Assembly: GCA_935421135.1 (NCBI GenBank)
Contig: OW285189.1
Location: forward strand, 15,397,072-15,461,071
DNA from: Bugulina stolonifera
Taxonomy: Eukaryota > Bryozoa > Gymnolaemata > Cheilostomatida > Bugulidae
Direction: 5' to 3'
Length of the DNA: 64,000 bases
A program made the translations under genes and the position numbers. This document shows positions 25,983-40,239 of the stretch, piece by piece. The notes beneath the pieces were generated by a model. It was not told the origin of the DNA and ran no database searches. It was given only the letters and a program-made list of their open reading frames with translations. Numbering within the stretch: the first letter of the stretch is position 1; every line of letters starts with the position of its first letter.

Positions 25983-28900
25983 TTTTATGTTTTTTATTAA
26001 ACTTTGTATATTATTTAATATCTATATTATCCAATTTCTCAGGTTGTTTCAATACTGTAAAAAATGTGATTATATTGAATATATTATTACTACAGAATCG
26101 CCGTGATATAAAGCATTTCCAATCGGCAGCAGGCAGTCTATACCACCTTTATAATAGAAAGTTCCTGTGACTTAGCTAGAAGCAATCCGATCAATCTATT
26201 GGCTAAATGTGAATGATTCTATTAACATTATGAATAGGTTTAAGTATAGGTTCAAGTGTATGATTCCTAGTTGTACAGCAATTAGAACACATAACATTAA
26301 AGTGTGTAGTGCACTGTAGTATAAACATTCCACAATTTGGCACTCAGATTTCATGTAATTGAACTATCTTATTGGTGATTAAAGAAAAATGAATATACGG
26401 GGTAAAGATAAATATACAAAATAATTGGGTTATTAGTGAAATATGAATAAGTATTTCACTAGTTTTACGTGATGTGGAATATGGTTGGATGGTAGGCTTT
26501 ATGATGAGGTGCACAACTTTGATGAGTTTGATGTGTTTTTGCATCATTACAAATAGTAATCCAATATTTTTCAAGTTGATGGTAAACATCACTTTGCATA
26601 GATGCATTACACGGCTAACAAAAAATTTCTTGCAACTGGTATTAATACTGGTATACTGGTATCAGTCGAGGCTAAACCATAAGATGTGTTGTACTCACTA
26701 TGTAGAATTGCATGAGTTCTTATAGATTTAGAAGCTAGGGCTAGTTTGCTCGATCAGCTTGACCAGAGGGTAGAAAAATACTGTTTGTATACATGAGATG
26801 TGGAGCATGATAAACATATTATAAGGCACTTCCTTTCCTCCGCATTAGTGAGTGACTATCAAAATTGTATTTGGGTAGTTTAGCAATAGTAAAATAATTG
26901 TAGGAAGTGAACGTATTGTATTCTCAAGTTGAATTCAGGAAATTTGATAACAAGTTTAAGTGTGCGACTAATGGCATCCGATAAAACAGTTCAATTAGAT
27001 TGTACCTGATGCTCAGAGTAAGTACGCTACCATAACTTAGCTGACAAGATGGGGCATTTGTAGACCACCCCAGAAGGAAGGTTTATAAACTTTTTGAGTT
27101 TGAGCCAAAAGCAACAGATGAAAGTGTTTTATGTGTATCTGGTATGAGTTTGAATGGTCTTCATTTAATAAATACAGTGATGTGCTATCTGATACATTGC
27201 CAGATTGCTAATAAAGCATGTAACAGCTTACATCCCAATACACGATATAACAGGAGTACCAATGACGAACTACACTGGTTTATGGCCAGGTCTGGCACTA
27301 ACTATCAGTATTATTTCAACAATGATAGTGCGAGTAAATATCAGAATTTGCTCCATTTGTAGCGTTTACTGATGATGCTGGACTGTAACTTCATTTTTAG
27401 GCAAAAAAATGCTATTGTTACAGACTTTTGTCATGCTAACTAAATGAAAGCGTGTTTTAACTAGTATCTAGTAAAATATTATTATACATGTACCGACTGA
27501 CATCTACACGTACAATGCACAATGTTATGCATTAAAGACCTTAAAATATCGGTATATGCATTTTAGCTGTGTGCAGAATTTCATCTTTATACATGTATAA
27601 TGGGATACAGAATTTATCAATATTGAATATCGCTATTGATTTATTATATACAGCACAATTATAGGATGATAGAATAGAATATTGTAATACTTTTGTGCTG
27701 TTTGCTGATACATTTTATTGGAATTATCTACTCTTACTAGAAAACAATCATGATAAGATAACTCTAAGTTCTCTAACCCTGTTCGACCACATTTTAGTCT
27801 AATTTATTCTAGCAGCAGTACAAACTGACACACATTGAGCATTATTTAATATATACAGGCATGTAGCCACTTTATAACATGTCTAAAATTGCCTATTGGT
27901 TTTGTGATGTATAAAACCCTAATGACCAGTGTTAGAAAATTGGCTGTAATTACCAATAGAAAAATATACACGCAGATATTTACACTAAGTATCAGTATCA
28001 CTTCTAAGAAATGTACAGGATGCAGCAAGATTCAGTCATAATATAAACCATTTAATTACCAAACTAATGTTAGTCTACTGCCTCTTCCACATAGATGGAT
28101 AGTAAGTCATTTTCGTGGAATATAGGACTATCATGGGTGCTGCATTATTGCTACACTTCGTACACCACTACTGCGTATATATTTTATATTATAGTGCTAG
28201 AAACCATTTGTAAAAAATAACACTAAGCTCTACTCTGAAATTCTAACATTAAATTATCGAACTTCTTTAGAACATGAAGCAACATCAAGCCTTATGCTAT
28301 AAGATTGCAGTTGGACTAAAAATAAATGCCCTACAGAGGAAGTTACAAAGCATATTTGGAGTTGTTATCTCTTTATTAATTTAGTTTGAAGTTGTCTTCT
28401 CTCTACTGAATGTATTGACCTCTTACTATGGAATGCACAGGAGCATGAAAATTGAAATGAAATACAAGTACCAGGCTTTAGAATTCTCTTTAAGGAATGT
28501 ATTCAAAATGACTTGCAGATCTGAGACAAACTTTATGAAATCGAGACCTTGGGTGACTGCACAATATGACTTGATTTGCAGAAACAGGAATCTTAAAATA
28601 TTACCTGAACTCATGAAAGTGCCGCATGATGGTTACTAGCGTTAACCTTGAGTGTGACCCCTCCATGTAAATAAAAGTCTAACCTAATAATTACCATGGC
28701 AGCTATAGTTATTTTACTAGATATATACATGCAAGATAGTAAAGTTCACTAAAAGGGCACTGTGAGTTACACATTACGTAGCAAAATAATTAAGAAATTA
28801 CCAAAAAGATACGAAGGTCAGCTTTCTAACTGACAGAAATGAAGCGTAATACTCACTCTATGTTTCATATCAATTGCAACTAACCAACAGTGCATTCTAT

Positions 28901-29560
28901 CATGATGGATTCTCAGCTGTTTATTTAGTTTAATGACCTCAACGATAAAGAGAAGGTAGATAGCATGTAGAATGTGTAGGATTGGAGAGGAGATGGTCAA
29001 ACCCCCCAAGTAAAAGTACTTGGAACTAGCAGCCTCTTGAGTTAAGTACTGTAACTCTTGGTTTAAATAAAGTGCACGAGATGGACAAGTGCTTTTTCTA
29101 GGATTTTAGGGAAAGTCATGACTTGTACAGTCATTGTTTGAAACCAAAGTCTACTCGTATTAGACTGAGCAAACCTCTCTTTACTATACTGTTAGTTAGT
29201 GAACCTTTGTTGATAACACTAGAGAGTAACATGTATAAGCATACACCTCTTAGTCTACAGTTGTGAGGCAGGCCCATTTGTACAGGAATTGATAACAGCC
29301 AGAATTTTGTCGATGAAATTCTAGTGCAACTGCTCTCTTTACTATATACATGTAGCTGCAGTAATACCCCTTATGGAATATCTCATTTGCAAAAAAGTTG
29401 AAGTGATGTACCTGAATATTTCTATACTAACTAGAAGAAAAAGTTCTAACGTTAATAAAATCCCATGTCAGCCCAGCATCACTGTAGAATGTGAAATATC
29501 ACGTCGTATTCTTTGAATCAGTCAACCATATTGATAATTTATATCAAGTTATCAACCAAT
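25983..29560. other. Intron between KChIP first exons B and A
   Basis: No further coding exon with a phase-1 donor was recognised. The region is AT-rich, with a copy of the AGTTTGAAGTTGTCTTCTCT motif at about 28382-28401. It should contain the promoter for the isoform A transcript. Confidence 0.4.
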
Positions 29561-29567
29561 CACTCAC

Positions 29568-29661
29568 CTCTGTTCTTTAGAATGCCTGCTTGAGGTGCCT
29601 TACTGGTGGATTGCTGTTGCTGAACTTGTGGCTTGTTGGAGTTTATGAGTGGCTCTGCCAT
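29568..29661 (-). CDS. Alternative first coding exon B of the KChIP-like gene
   Basis: Starts at ATG 29661 (MAEPLINSNKPQVQQQQS) and ends LKNR plus one G before a GTGAGT donor. The phase is identical to exon A, so it can splice to 23849 and encode a 232-aa isoform with a Gln-rich N-terminus. Just upstream (29670-29692) is a GACTCCG...CGGAGTC hairpin that would lie in the 5' UTR. The 3.6 kb between exons A and B could hold the promoter of isoform A. Confidence 0.72.
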
Positions 29662-29699
29662 TATATGACTCCGTTAGCTTAGCGGAGTCTCAATTTTTG

Positions 29700-32600
29700 T
29701 ACTTAGAACACACCAACTTTCCTTCACTTCAGACTACAAAGCATAATATGTATACTAATAGAGCTATCAAATTATATTAGCAAACGTTTCTTTAGCTGTA
29801 CGATTGTGGGTTCTATACTATATTACATTAATTGATAGCAAATTCAAAGTTCGGTTAGGATCTTTTGTTTAACAACTTTTTGTACCTGTGAATAAATAAG
29901 TTAGATTAGGCATGAAAAGGCTACATACAATCACAAAATGCATTTGTGTAGGACAATAACATTAGTATATACCTAGTGTTAACACACACATAAGATTTAG
30001 ACTCATGAGAATGTAATATTATTTATTTAAATAATAATATCATATAATGAAACGAATTTGTACAGAACAATTAAAGTTGTGTATAGCATTCTTAAGCCTT
30101 TGCAAGGATAAAAATAAGATACTTTGGTATATATTAGATATTGTAATAGTTATATATATATCACATATGATATAATTATAGCAAGTCTACTGTACCTAAT
30201 ATTGCATAGATTGGTAAACTATTTATATAAAGACATTCTTACATTTTAGTCGTTTACTCTAAATGCTCAGCTGTATAAGGGAATAATAACAAAAATGGGA
30301 AACTGAAGTTGTTTTAGAAACAATAATGCTAATCCCACCCAAGAAGTAAACAGTAAAAACCTGTATTATATTACATGTGTATCATCAGTCACAACATATT
30401 TATGTAATACCCTGTCATCACCTCAGTTGCTGTATGTATTATTTAGCAATGTAAATGTTATGCAGGTTACCTATAACATTGTGCATTATTATATGACTAC
30501 TATGACGGGTATAATTAAAATAACAGTGAATGTTACCATTACCATACCTTTTATAGTAAGGCCTTATTTGCAATACTCGCATATTCAATCATAAAACTGC
30601 TACAAGTACATGTATATATTTTCTTGTATTTGCAGATCGAGCCTGCATAGATATACATGTAATTGAGAGTATTTTTAGTGCACATATAATATATGGAGTT
30701 GTCTTTCCTTTGCACACAATTTTTTAGTATGAATGGGAGTGCAACTCCCACTACAATTTTACGAGTTCAGTCTGTAATTGTTCAGTGAATTAGTAGCATG
30801 GATGCATCAATAAGAGATAGGAAGGTTCAATATTGCTTCCATCTATAGGTACATCAGTTTATAGGCCCCAATGATTTATATAAATTATATAATATATAAA
30901 TGTATACATTAGGGCCTACTTACAGTGTATGCATATACATGTACATGCATTATTATTATTCATACACAATTATGCATTCAACTCATAGAGAATCTGAGAA
31001 GATAACTCTGTAATTCATTTACTGTAAATCTTAGCACCTGATAAACAATTCTCAACAGCTGAGCTTACAGTTACAACCTACAGAAATTCTGACAGCCTAA
31101 GTTATAGGTCTTATCAAAAATACACATGGGCTGGGTTTTGCAACCTCAACTAATTTTATGAGTATATTTTATGCTCTTGAAGAATCCGGCTAAGGCCAAA
31201 TGATGCAAACATACATAATTACTAGAATGCTCTATACGCTCGCACAACTCCAACAAAAATGAAAGTGCAGATAAATCCAAAATACTGCTCAGAGCTACAT
31301 GTACATAGTCGTCTGTAATTATTACAGATAGGCATTTTACGGGGTTATTTAACTTTAATTCAATTTCAGCAGTTAGAATTGGTTGTAGCAGGCGAGAGAC
31401 CTCTGCTGCAGGTTATAACCGGCTGTAGCCAATCACAATCTAATTAGCTTTTTATTCCCTGAAATATTTATAGCAGCACATAAATTGCATTTTAACGCCA
31501 ACTTTGTGAAAAATCGGGAAATTTTTTCACATATTGCAATATTTCCCTTTTGCATTTAATTTTCGATCTGGAAGTTGAACAACGTAAGGTGAATTCATTA
31601 CTGAAACTACAAGTAGGCCTACACACTGTACTGTATGTTGTAGAATTAATTAGTGTAATGATGCCGTTGGAAGCTAAACCTATGCTTATTAAGTATATGT
31701 AAATCACTTGAATCGATTATTAGATTTTCTAATATTTTTAGGTTACTGACCCCCAACAGTTATTATAATATTGCAATAAGCTAGAATACACTAAGTCACG
31801 ATCAATATAATATTATATAATAATAAATAATAAGGTAATAACTAGCTAGAGCTATACCACTGATTGCAGAGTAGTAGTAATATAATATAATGTTAGTATA
31901 GATTAGGAATATTTATCCCACGTACAGCATAGAGTCCAATTATAATATATAGATCTATTAAAAGTGTACAATATTCAGAAGCCAATAATTATGAGGATAA
32001 CCTATGCTAGCAATAAAGGCTAGGCCTATCCATGAATTCACATCATTTGATTAAAACAGGCTGAAATTGATTTTAATTAGCCATTACCCACTAGCATAAC
32101 AGATTTGCTGTATAACACAGGTAAAAAATTTACCTTCTCTTTACCCACAACAGTAGTTGCAGTCCATCTGCATCAGTCTCTATGTGTAGCATGTTTCACT
32201 ACAATTTCTCAGAATCAATAAAATACATTATATGGTACATGTATTATATTATTATAATCACAGTTGCATTAGTAGAGGAATGGACTGATGGTTAGTCAGT
32301 CTAGTAAACAACAACATATGCCTGTTGGTAATACATGTAGAAGGCCTAATGGGTTAATAACTTGGGCTAGACTAAAAATATTAAATCGATGTTATGTGGT
32401 TGGGTAGTGTGTAGACTGCTGACAACTATGTTCTAACTACATGCATACAGGGTAGCATCACATTCAACCCCAAAGTATTCTGGGGCTTAAGAGGCTTAAA
32501 ACTTCACAATAAATATCATTCTATCCTCTAGAAGTGTAAAGTTTAGTAGAAATCCTAAGACTTACACAAGAATGGAATTCTACTGCATGATTCGCAATAA

Positions 32601-35600
32601 TTTCATGCAGATAAAAGTGTTCAACAACAGGCCATCTATCTGCCCTGTAGTCCACAATTTCATCAGAGATTTTGTGTATTCCTGCTTTCTCCCAACTGCT
32701 TGTTTTAACAGTTGCATTGAAAGCCAGGAACTTGCAACTGTTCGAAAATTTCAGCTAGAGGCAGGACGATCAAAACGTTCAAACCCCAAATCTCAACCCC
32801 AACCACACAGGAACATTTCCGGGACATCCTGTTTCTAACTGACATTTTCGAAATGTCCCATGAATGAAAGCCAGCGTATGCGTTATGATCCAGATTGCTT
32901 ATTGGAGTGATGGAATGGCTAATTGGTTGTGACACAAGGTCATTGCAATTAATCAAAGTGCATAAATGCAGCCGAGTTAAGGGATTGCATATTTTAACAA
33001 GAACTATATGGGTGTTTACCAAGCGTTATACCTGTTATAGCTTATATCATATTAGTTCTAACTTCTGGCACATCTAATAGCTAGTTTACCTGTAAAGTGA
33101 TATCTCCAGAAATGAAATGTAATGTGAATATCAACAATGTGAATAGCTCTAACTTCTTGTTGAGATTCAGTGCAGTAGAAAGTAAAATGCTGGCAGTGTA
33201 ATTACTCAAATCAAAATCAATTTCTTTTGTTTTAAGAAAAGATATTGATAGCCTAAAAAGTAAATACACACTGTTTAGTATTTATTTCTCTTTGAGTTTC
33301 TGTTGGTATTCTGACAGAATAGTTCGTACAGAATAGTTAGACTGCATGTGTAATGACATTACTAGTCAACCATGAGGTACATGAACAATAAATTTGATAG
33401 GAATTTGGGATTGAAAGAGACCTGGCTCTATGGGTTAGGTGTATAATGCCAGTCCATCAGTACCACCAATAAATATCCAGCCAATAATGAAAGTTTACTT
33501 GAAATAAATTCTACAATTGAAGTCGTTATGTCTGATAGTAGCCAATTATAAGAAGGTTGAAAAAGAGCTAAAAAGGCCAACATGCTGGACTTTGCCTAGA
33601 CAAACAAATTGGAGCACTATTTTGTCTTACAACTAGGCGCCGTCAGCCTAAACAGACCAAACGGCCTTTACAGCTGACTGTGAGGTACTACTCGTAGTTA
33701 CATGTATATGGAGATCAGCATCCCAAGATTTGACCGTGGATTAAATCAAATATCATATTCTGTTGGAAATCTGAGTGATTTCATAATTCATAAAAACATT
33801 TGCAAAATGATCAGATATTGGAATCTACAATTTAAGGTCTACTAATTGTTTACCGCTGGGTTTTCTTTACCATGCAAACAAAACTATACACAAGAGTCCA
33901 CTTAGTACACTCTAGTGCTTTAGCTAACCATATTAAAGGATAACCATCAAGTCGAGATATCGGATACGATTCTTTTCAAAATCAATATTTGAGACACCAG
34001 TGTGCTAGTGATGTAGACTGGCTGATAATTTTTAATTTCTAGCATTTTTGCAGTAGCTGCTTTAATTGACTTTTCTAGCTTGCAAGGCATTTAGCATCCT
34101 GCATCTACATGTAGGCTATATGCAGACATATCTGCACCTACATAAATATGTCACGTACATCTATCTACAACTGCAATAAGTATTAAAGTAAAATAACAAT
34201 CCATATAAATAATACAACTATAATAATATTTATCAAATTATACAAGTGTAACTACTCTATGCAGGTCCTGACATAATATAGCAGCAACTATTTTAAGTAT
34301 AAAATAAAATATTTGCAAGATGTATTATTTCAAAGATATTTGGAAAGTCGACGATGTTAACTGGATCGTGTAATAGCAGATAAATGTGAACTATTTCTAC
34401 CCTGTGTACATTTTAGTTACTTGCTACCTACAGTTTGTAAAACCAAGCTTACTATTATTTGGATATACTAATTTTAAAGTCAACTTACCTACAGCAGATA
34501 AAATTTTGCTGATTAGAGAAATGCCAGGCATAAAGCACTGCAACTGATTGTCTGAAGGTCACTAGCAGGAAAATTGAGAATAAACCTAATATAAAAACAG
34601 TAATCTATAAGGCTATAGACTGTGCTCATTGGCTTTACAACTTGAGTTAAATGGAACAAACCTACCATTATAATTAATGACAGCCCACAGACAGTACTTA
34701 CATTCACACTGATAAACATTATTCTTTGTTTCATATTCTATAATACTAACTTATTGATTATGATAATATTCAATATTTTATTATAATAAATATCCTTAAT
34801 TCACAACCATGTAGTTCTAAGAAATTACTAGCAAGTCATCAGTTATTGTGCAGCTAACGGTGCACAATGTTATCTACAGGTATTATTGATGAACAGACAG
34901 TTCAATTAAGTTGAATAGATGTAGCAGTCAACTAGAAATAATTTAAAATCTTTAATATCCATAATAGCCAAAGACAGTGCCTAGACGTTGAAACCTTGAA
35001 CTGTAATGTTGTACCATACTTTTTGTAGCCGAAGTTTGTTCTGTCATCATTAGATGATTAGAAATAATAGCTATGGATGTAGAAACTGAAACAACAAGTC
35101 TCATTTGAAGTGGCTAGTAAAGTTGCAATAGAAAATTTGATGTCAATGTAGGCCAGTGCGCAGCAGCTACACTTATACATGCTCTATCGCGTTCATGTTG
35201 TGTGCAATGATGTACATAGTGTATAGCTACAATTATGGAGTTATCTTCCCATAACAAAACTAATTGATTACATTACAAGGTATCAGGTGCAGTCAGAAGT
35301 GGAACACGTTGACCGTTTGATATGTGTAAGTTATTGTGGTTAATGTTGTAAGGTTTGCAAGATAAGGAAAAAATGTTGCACCTTCCAGTGTCCTCGATGG
35401 CCTGCAATGTTATAGTACTGGCCATGTAATTCTAAGATTGCAAATAAATGAATGCGTACATGTATATATTATTATTATATAGCCTGTAATATTGTAATAT
35501 AGTAATAATACATAGGCCTATTATAGGCATATCCTCAAGCTCACCGGTAAAATGATAATTTTAGATCGGGAATAAGTCTAGGAGAAAACAGAGGGAAAAC

Positions 35601-36110
35601 AGTCGATACTAATACGCTGTCTTAGTGTAAGAGATCACAGAAAGTAATTATATTATCTATTGGGACTACATATTATGTACATGTCATAGGTGGTAAGATG
35701 TGGTTCAGCACAGCAACTCTTATGCTTATGATTGATCTACGGTGAGTAGATGAGAATCGAGATTATGATTACGTTGTGTGCTAAGCAGTATTGGTCGGTA
35801 TTAATGCAATTAGGACTAATTACTCAATACTCAAAAAGTGTTTACTAGAGAATTAATAAATAACTGCAGTGTGAATATACAAAACTGGTAAGGTTCAGGC
35901 TGCATTGCAACCTTATACAGAATACATCAAACGTTTACTTAGAAACGCAGTATTACAAAATATGTTATCAGAGAATATTCAGCTAATGAAATAACGATTC
36001 TGCTCTTATGATCAAATACTAACTGGAAGTCATAAGGAATGCTATAAATTATAGCCTTGCCTACCTACCAACTGATATCACTTGGTTCAGCCTATTTGTA
36101 GATTTTAGGG
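29700..36110. other. Gene-poor intergenic region
   Basis: There are no supported exons, RNA genes or complete transposons. Short frames such as 31492-31707 minus and 32572-32838 plus have no motifs. Single copies of the dispersed GGAGTTGTCTTTCC / GGAGTTATCTTCCC motif occur at about 30695 and 35237. Confidence 0.4.
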
Positions 36111-36165
36111 TGTGTTAATTGGAGATGTAGAATTGTAGAAATGTAGAATATACTGTACAATGCAT

Positions 36166-36366
36166 GTGTAGAATGTCACAGATGGAAAAGTGTAGAATGT
36201 CACAGATGGAAAAGTGTAGAATGTCACAGATGGAAAAGTGTAGAATGTCACAGATGGAAAAGTGTAGAATGTCACAGATGGAAAAGTGTAGAATGTCACA
36301 GATGGAAAAGTGTAGAATGTCACAGATGGAAAAGTGTAGAATGTCACAGATGGAAAAGTGTAGAAT
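36166..36366. repeat. 24-bp minisatellite, about 8 copies
   Basis: Near-perfect tandem copies of a 24-bp unit that begins TGTAGAATGTCACAG and ends ATGGAAAAG. Because 24 is a multiple of 3, open frames run through it on both strands (for example a repeating CRMSQMEK peptide). These are by-products and not genes. No spacer diversity is present. Confidence 0.95.
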
Positions 36367-36458
36367 CATAGTGTAAAATCTAGAACAGCTGGTCAGAGAT
36401 AGCACAATGCAGATTGCGAAATCTCTTTTCAAGACCATACAAGTCTTGGAGATGTATG

Positions 36459-36512
36459 TACTTCTAGGCTGTAGTGAGTAGATATTATTTACTCTCTACA
36501 ACCTAGAAGTAT
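36459..36512. repeat. Imperfect hairpin
   Basis: TACTTCTAGGCTGTAGTGAG pairs with CTCTCTACAACCTAGAAGTA across a loop of about 8 nt, giving a 22-bp stem with two mismatches. It lies 90 bp after the 24-bp minisatellite. No function is assigned. Confidence 0.6.
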
Positions 36513-36519
36513 ATTGTAC

Positions 36520-39110
36520 GACATAGAACCTAGAATTATCGAGATTAAAACAGGAACATACTGTAGTAGGCTGGAAAATGTACTTTCTGTTGTAGGTAAT
36601 TATCATATACATCTGAATCTACATCAACTTAGATGTCCGCAGCGTATCGACCTCTAACATTGTCTGATACATGTATATCACTCTTACTGTATACATGTAT
36701 ATCAAATACTACTCTACTTTTTTCAATTTACAGAAATGTGTAAACAGGTAGGCCACCAATTGCAGTATATCAACATAAGCTACAACAATATACACTGCTA
36801 CACAGTTGAGGTGGCAAGCTACAGGCATTGGAAGACACAATTTTTGTTTTGGCATAAATTGCACTCATTTGATAGTAGTACTGTTAGAAGGGCTATCAGT
36901 GATCTCTCGGAAGTATGACATGCGATTGCATCTTCAGTCAGAGAAAAGTAAGCAATTATTCTAGTATTATTAGATATTATAAAACATAACGAACTCACAG
37001 ATAAGTCTGTATCCCTGTTGTCCGAGGTATATAAATCCTGACGCCCCCAATAAATTCTCTCAAGCTAACTATGGTGACAGCCTGCAGGAGTTTGAACAAC
37101 TGATTTTAGACTATGCAAGGCTGACAATCAATTACTGGATAATCTGCTGCCTTCAGCAAGCTAGTCTATTTATAGATGTAGGATATATTTAATGCTACCT
37201 GAAGAGGTGGTGATAGAGGCTTCAATGACACAAACATAGTATATTAGGTTGTTGACTGTACGGATTCAATAACACAAACATAGTGTGAGGTTGTTGACTG
37301 TACGGATTTGATTGAAATTTTGTATCGCAATGCCGTCAGCAACCCTATTGTTAGAATATAAAGCTTGGCAGCGAAGTGGTCTCTGCCATATATATCAAGT
37401 GTTATGTTTGCTAAAACAAATCTACTTACAATAGAGGACTTCAGACAGTACTTGATATGAACACGCTTCTAGCTCTATGCTTCTATGCAATACAGTACTG
37501 CAGTGAATATGATAATAATATACAGCAGCACAAGGATAGTAGCTACATGTACATGTAATATATAACCTGTGCTCACTATATATATATTGATGTAATGGGT
37601 TGAAATGTTAACGAAGATAGATAATTTAATAAAACTATTAAACGATATGAGGTTCATTAGGGAGTAATAATTAAGAACACATACGTAATACTTGTAATAC
37701 TTATCATGCGTCTAGTTTTGTAAATTATTTACTTGCAAGTTATTCACATGTGTAATCCTCATAATGCGCAAGACAAGAGGCAAGCTAGTAGATGAAAGCT
37801 AATACATGTATTCTATCTCCATGTATGTTATTATTAGAACTTGGAAGCCTTAGTTCCCAGGAGATATCCTATGATGTTAGACTGAGCATAATGAATAAAA
37901 TTATTGAATTAGGCCAATTAACTGTACACACTATGCAAATCTAGAGCTAAAAATGCATCAGTTTATAAATAAGGCTGTACATGGCTTTTAAAAATAAACT
38001 TGTGTCATGAAAATCTATACGAATATATTAGATGCATGCATGCAGTACTTCACTGCACTGAGATATAAATTATGCAGATGTCATATATTTACATGATATG
38101 CATTATATAGGCCTACCTGTACATTATTAGGAGCCATGTTGCCGTATAGATATAAAAATATAGATTCCAGTCTCAAGGTGTGTTATCAGATTATTATATA
38201 GTGTGGGTTTCATAGCTTGAGTTTTATGCAGGCCAATTGATTTTATTGTGGGTTTTTATAAGTCAATTACAGTTTCAAAAATTACCAGAGAAATATATGT
38301 CTAGAATATATGATAGCATAAACTAAAATAGTAAACAAGATGAAAGTAGCCAAGCTACTTCGTCAGTGTTTCTAAACTGAAGACAATATTATTACAGGTC
38401 TCTATAAATTTATCAAAGAAAACTGGAATAATATAAACTAGGTCTACAAACATGCTTTGCAAAGATTCAATCTAGAGTCTAGACCAAGAGCCCTCAAACT
38501 TCACTGTATATCATCTCAGACTATGTGAGTGTGTTCATTGACAACAGATGATCTACTACGACAGTTCATAATTCATTGGAATGGCTGGGTGGAGAGAGGA
38601 CAACTTCTTAATTGTAACAAGCAAAATTACATTTCATTCTCTGATTATTATAAATTATATTGCTCATGGCATCCTGTGAACTATATGTAAAGCGAGCCTG
38701 ATAATTTGGTGGGAAGATACTAAACCCTAACAATAACAAAACTTAGAAAGAAGTGGATTTGAGTGGAAAGTGTGCCTATAGCAGTATATGTATTTCCACA
38801 TCAACCTGCGAGATATTCCTGGTAGAAATAGAGACATATAACAGGTATACAAATACCTATGTAATCAAAGTTTTCATGTATTCAAGCATGTTGTCAAAAA
38901 TTTGAGCATATTTTTCTCGGATACTGGAAAGAGTGCTGGCAACTACATAATATTAGTTTGTATTAGCTACTACATGTATATTATCCTATACTGCTGACAG
39001 TAGAGTGTCAAGTGTGCTGATTAGGTAGAACTGCAGGTCAGCAACCTATCATGCTAAATCATGTTAATGCTAAAATAATTAGCTACCTCTATTTAATACA
39101 CGGCTCAGTA
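36520..39110. other. Gene-free stretch
   Basis: No supported coding exon is seen. A duplicated phrase near 37230-37310 (AATGACACAAACATAGTATA... / AATAACACAAACATAGTGTG..., each followed by GAGGTTGTTGACTGTACGGATT or a variant) is a local tandem duplication. A GAGAGAGGACAACTTCT motif is at about 38592. Confidence 0.4.
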
Positions 39111-39118
39111 CGCCACTA

Positions 39119-40235
39119 TTGCAACTGTACATGTATTACATAATACAGCTGTACATGTATTACATAATACAACTGTACATATATTACACAATACAACTGT
39201 ACATGTATTACATAATACAACAGTACATGTATTACATAATACAACAGTACATGTATTACATAATACAACTGTACATGTATTACATAATACAACTGTACAT
39301 GTATTACATAATACAGCTGTACATGTATTACATAATACAGCTGTACATGTATTACATAATACAACAGTACATGTATTACATAATACAACTGTACATGTAT
39401 TACATAATACAACTGTACATGTATTACATAATACAGCTGTACATGTATTACATAATACAGCTGTACATGTATTACATAATACAGCTGTACATGTATTACA
39501 TAACACAGCTGCACATGTATTACATAATACAACTGTACATGTATTACATAATACAACTGTACATGTATTACACAATACAACCGTACATGTATTACATAAT
39601 ACAACTGTACATGTATTACATAATACAACTGTACATGTATTACATAATACAACTGTACATGTATTACATAATACAGCTGTACATGTATTACATAATACAG
39701 CTGTACATGTATTACATAATACAGCTGTACATGTATTACATAATACAGCTGTACATGTATTACATAATACAACTGTACATGTATTACACAATACAACTGT
39801 ACATGTATTACACAATACAACTGTACATGTATTACATAATACAGCTGTACATGTATTACATAATACAACTGTACATGTATTACACAATACAACTGTACAT
39901 GTATTACATAATACAACTGTACATGTATTACATAATACAACTGTACATGTATTACACAATACAACTGTACATGTATTACATAATACAGCTGTACATGTAT
40001 TACACAATACAACTGTACATGTATTACATAATACAGCTGTACATGTATTACATAATACAGCTGTACATGTATTACATAATACAACTGTACATGTATTACA
40101 CAATACAACTGTACATGTATTACATAATACAGCTGTACATGTATTACATAATACAACTGTACATGTATTACATAATACAGCTGTACATGTATTACATAAT
40201 ACAACTGTACATGTATTACATAATACAACTGTACT
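39119..40235. repeat. Large 24-bp satellite array, about 46 copies
   Basis: A very homogeneous tandem array of a 24-bp unit containing GTACATGTATTACATAATAC followed by AACT, AGCT or AACA. Variation is concentrated at two or three positions: AAC/AGC, CAA/CAG, and TACATAAT/TACACAAT. The unit length is a multiple of three, so frames of 370-393 codons stay open on both strands and encode 8-residue peptide repeats. They begin and end inside or just outside the array and have no splice or start context, so I do not treat them as genes. Each unit contains one copy of TACATGTA. Confidence 0.97.
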
Positions 40236-40239
40236 ATGA

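Noticed and set aside
36166..36366. Possible CRISPR-like array
   Set aside because: Copies are directly adjacent without variable spacers, and the DNA is animal nuclear.
36105..36438. Repetitive frames (CRMSQMEK, ILHFSICD and similar)
   Set aside because: By-product of the 24-bp minisatellite at 36166-36366 on both strands.
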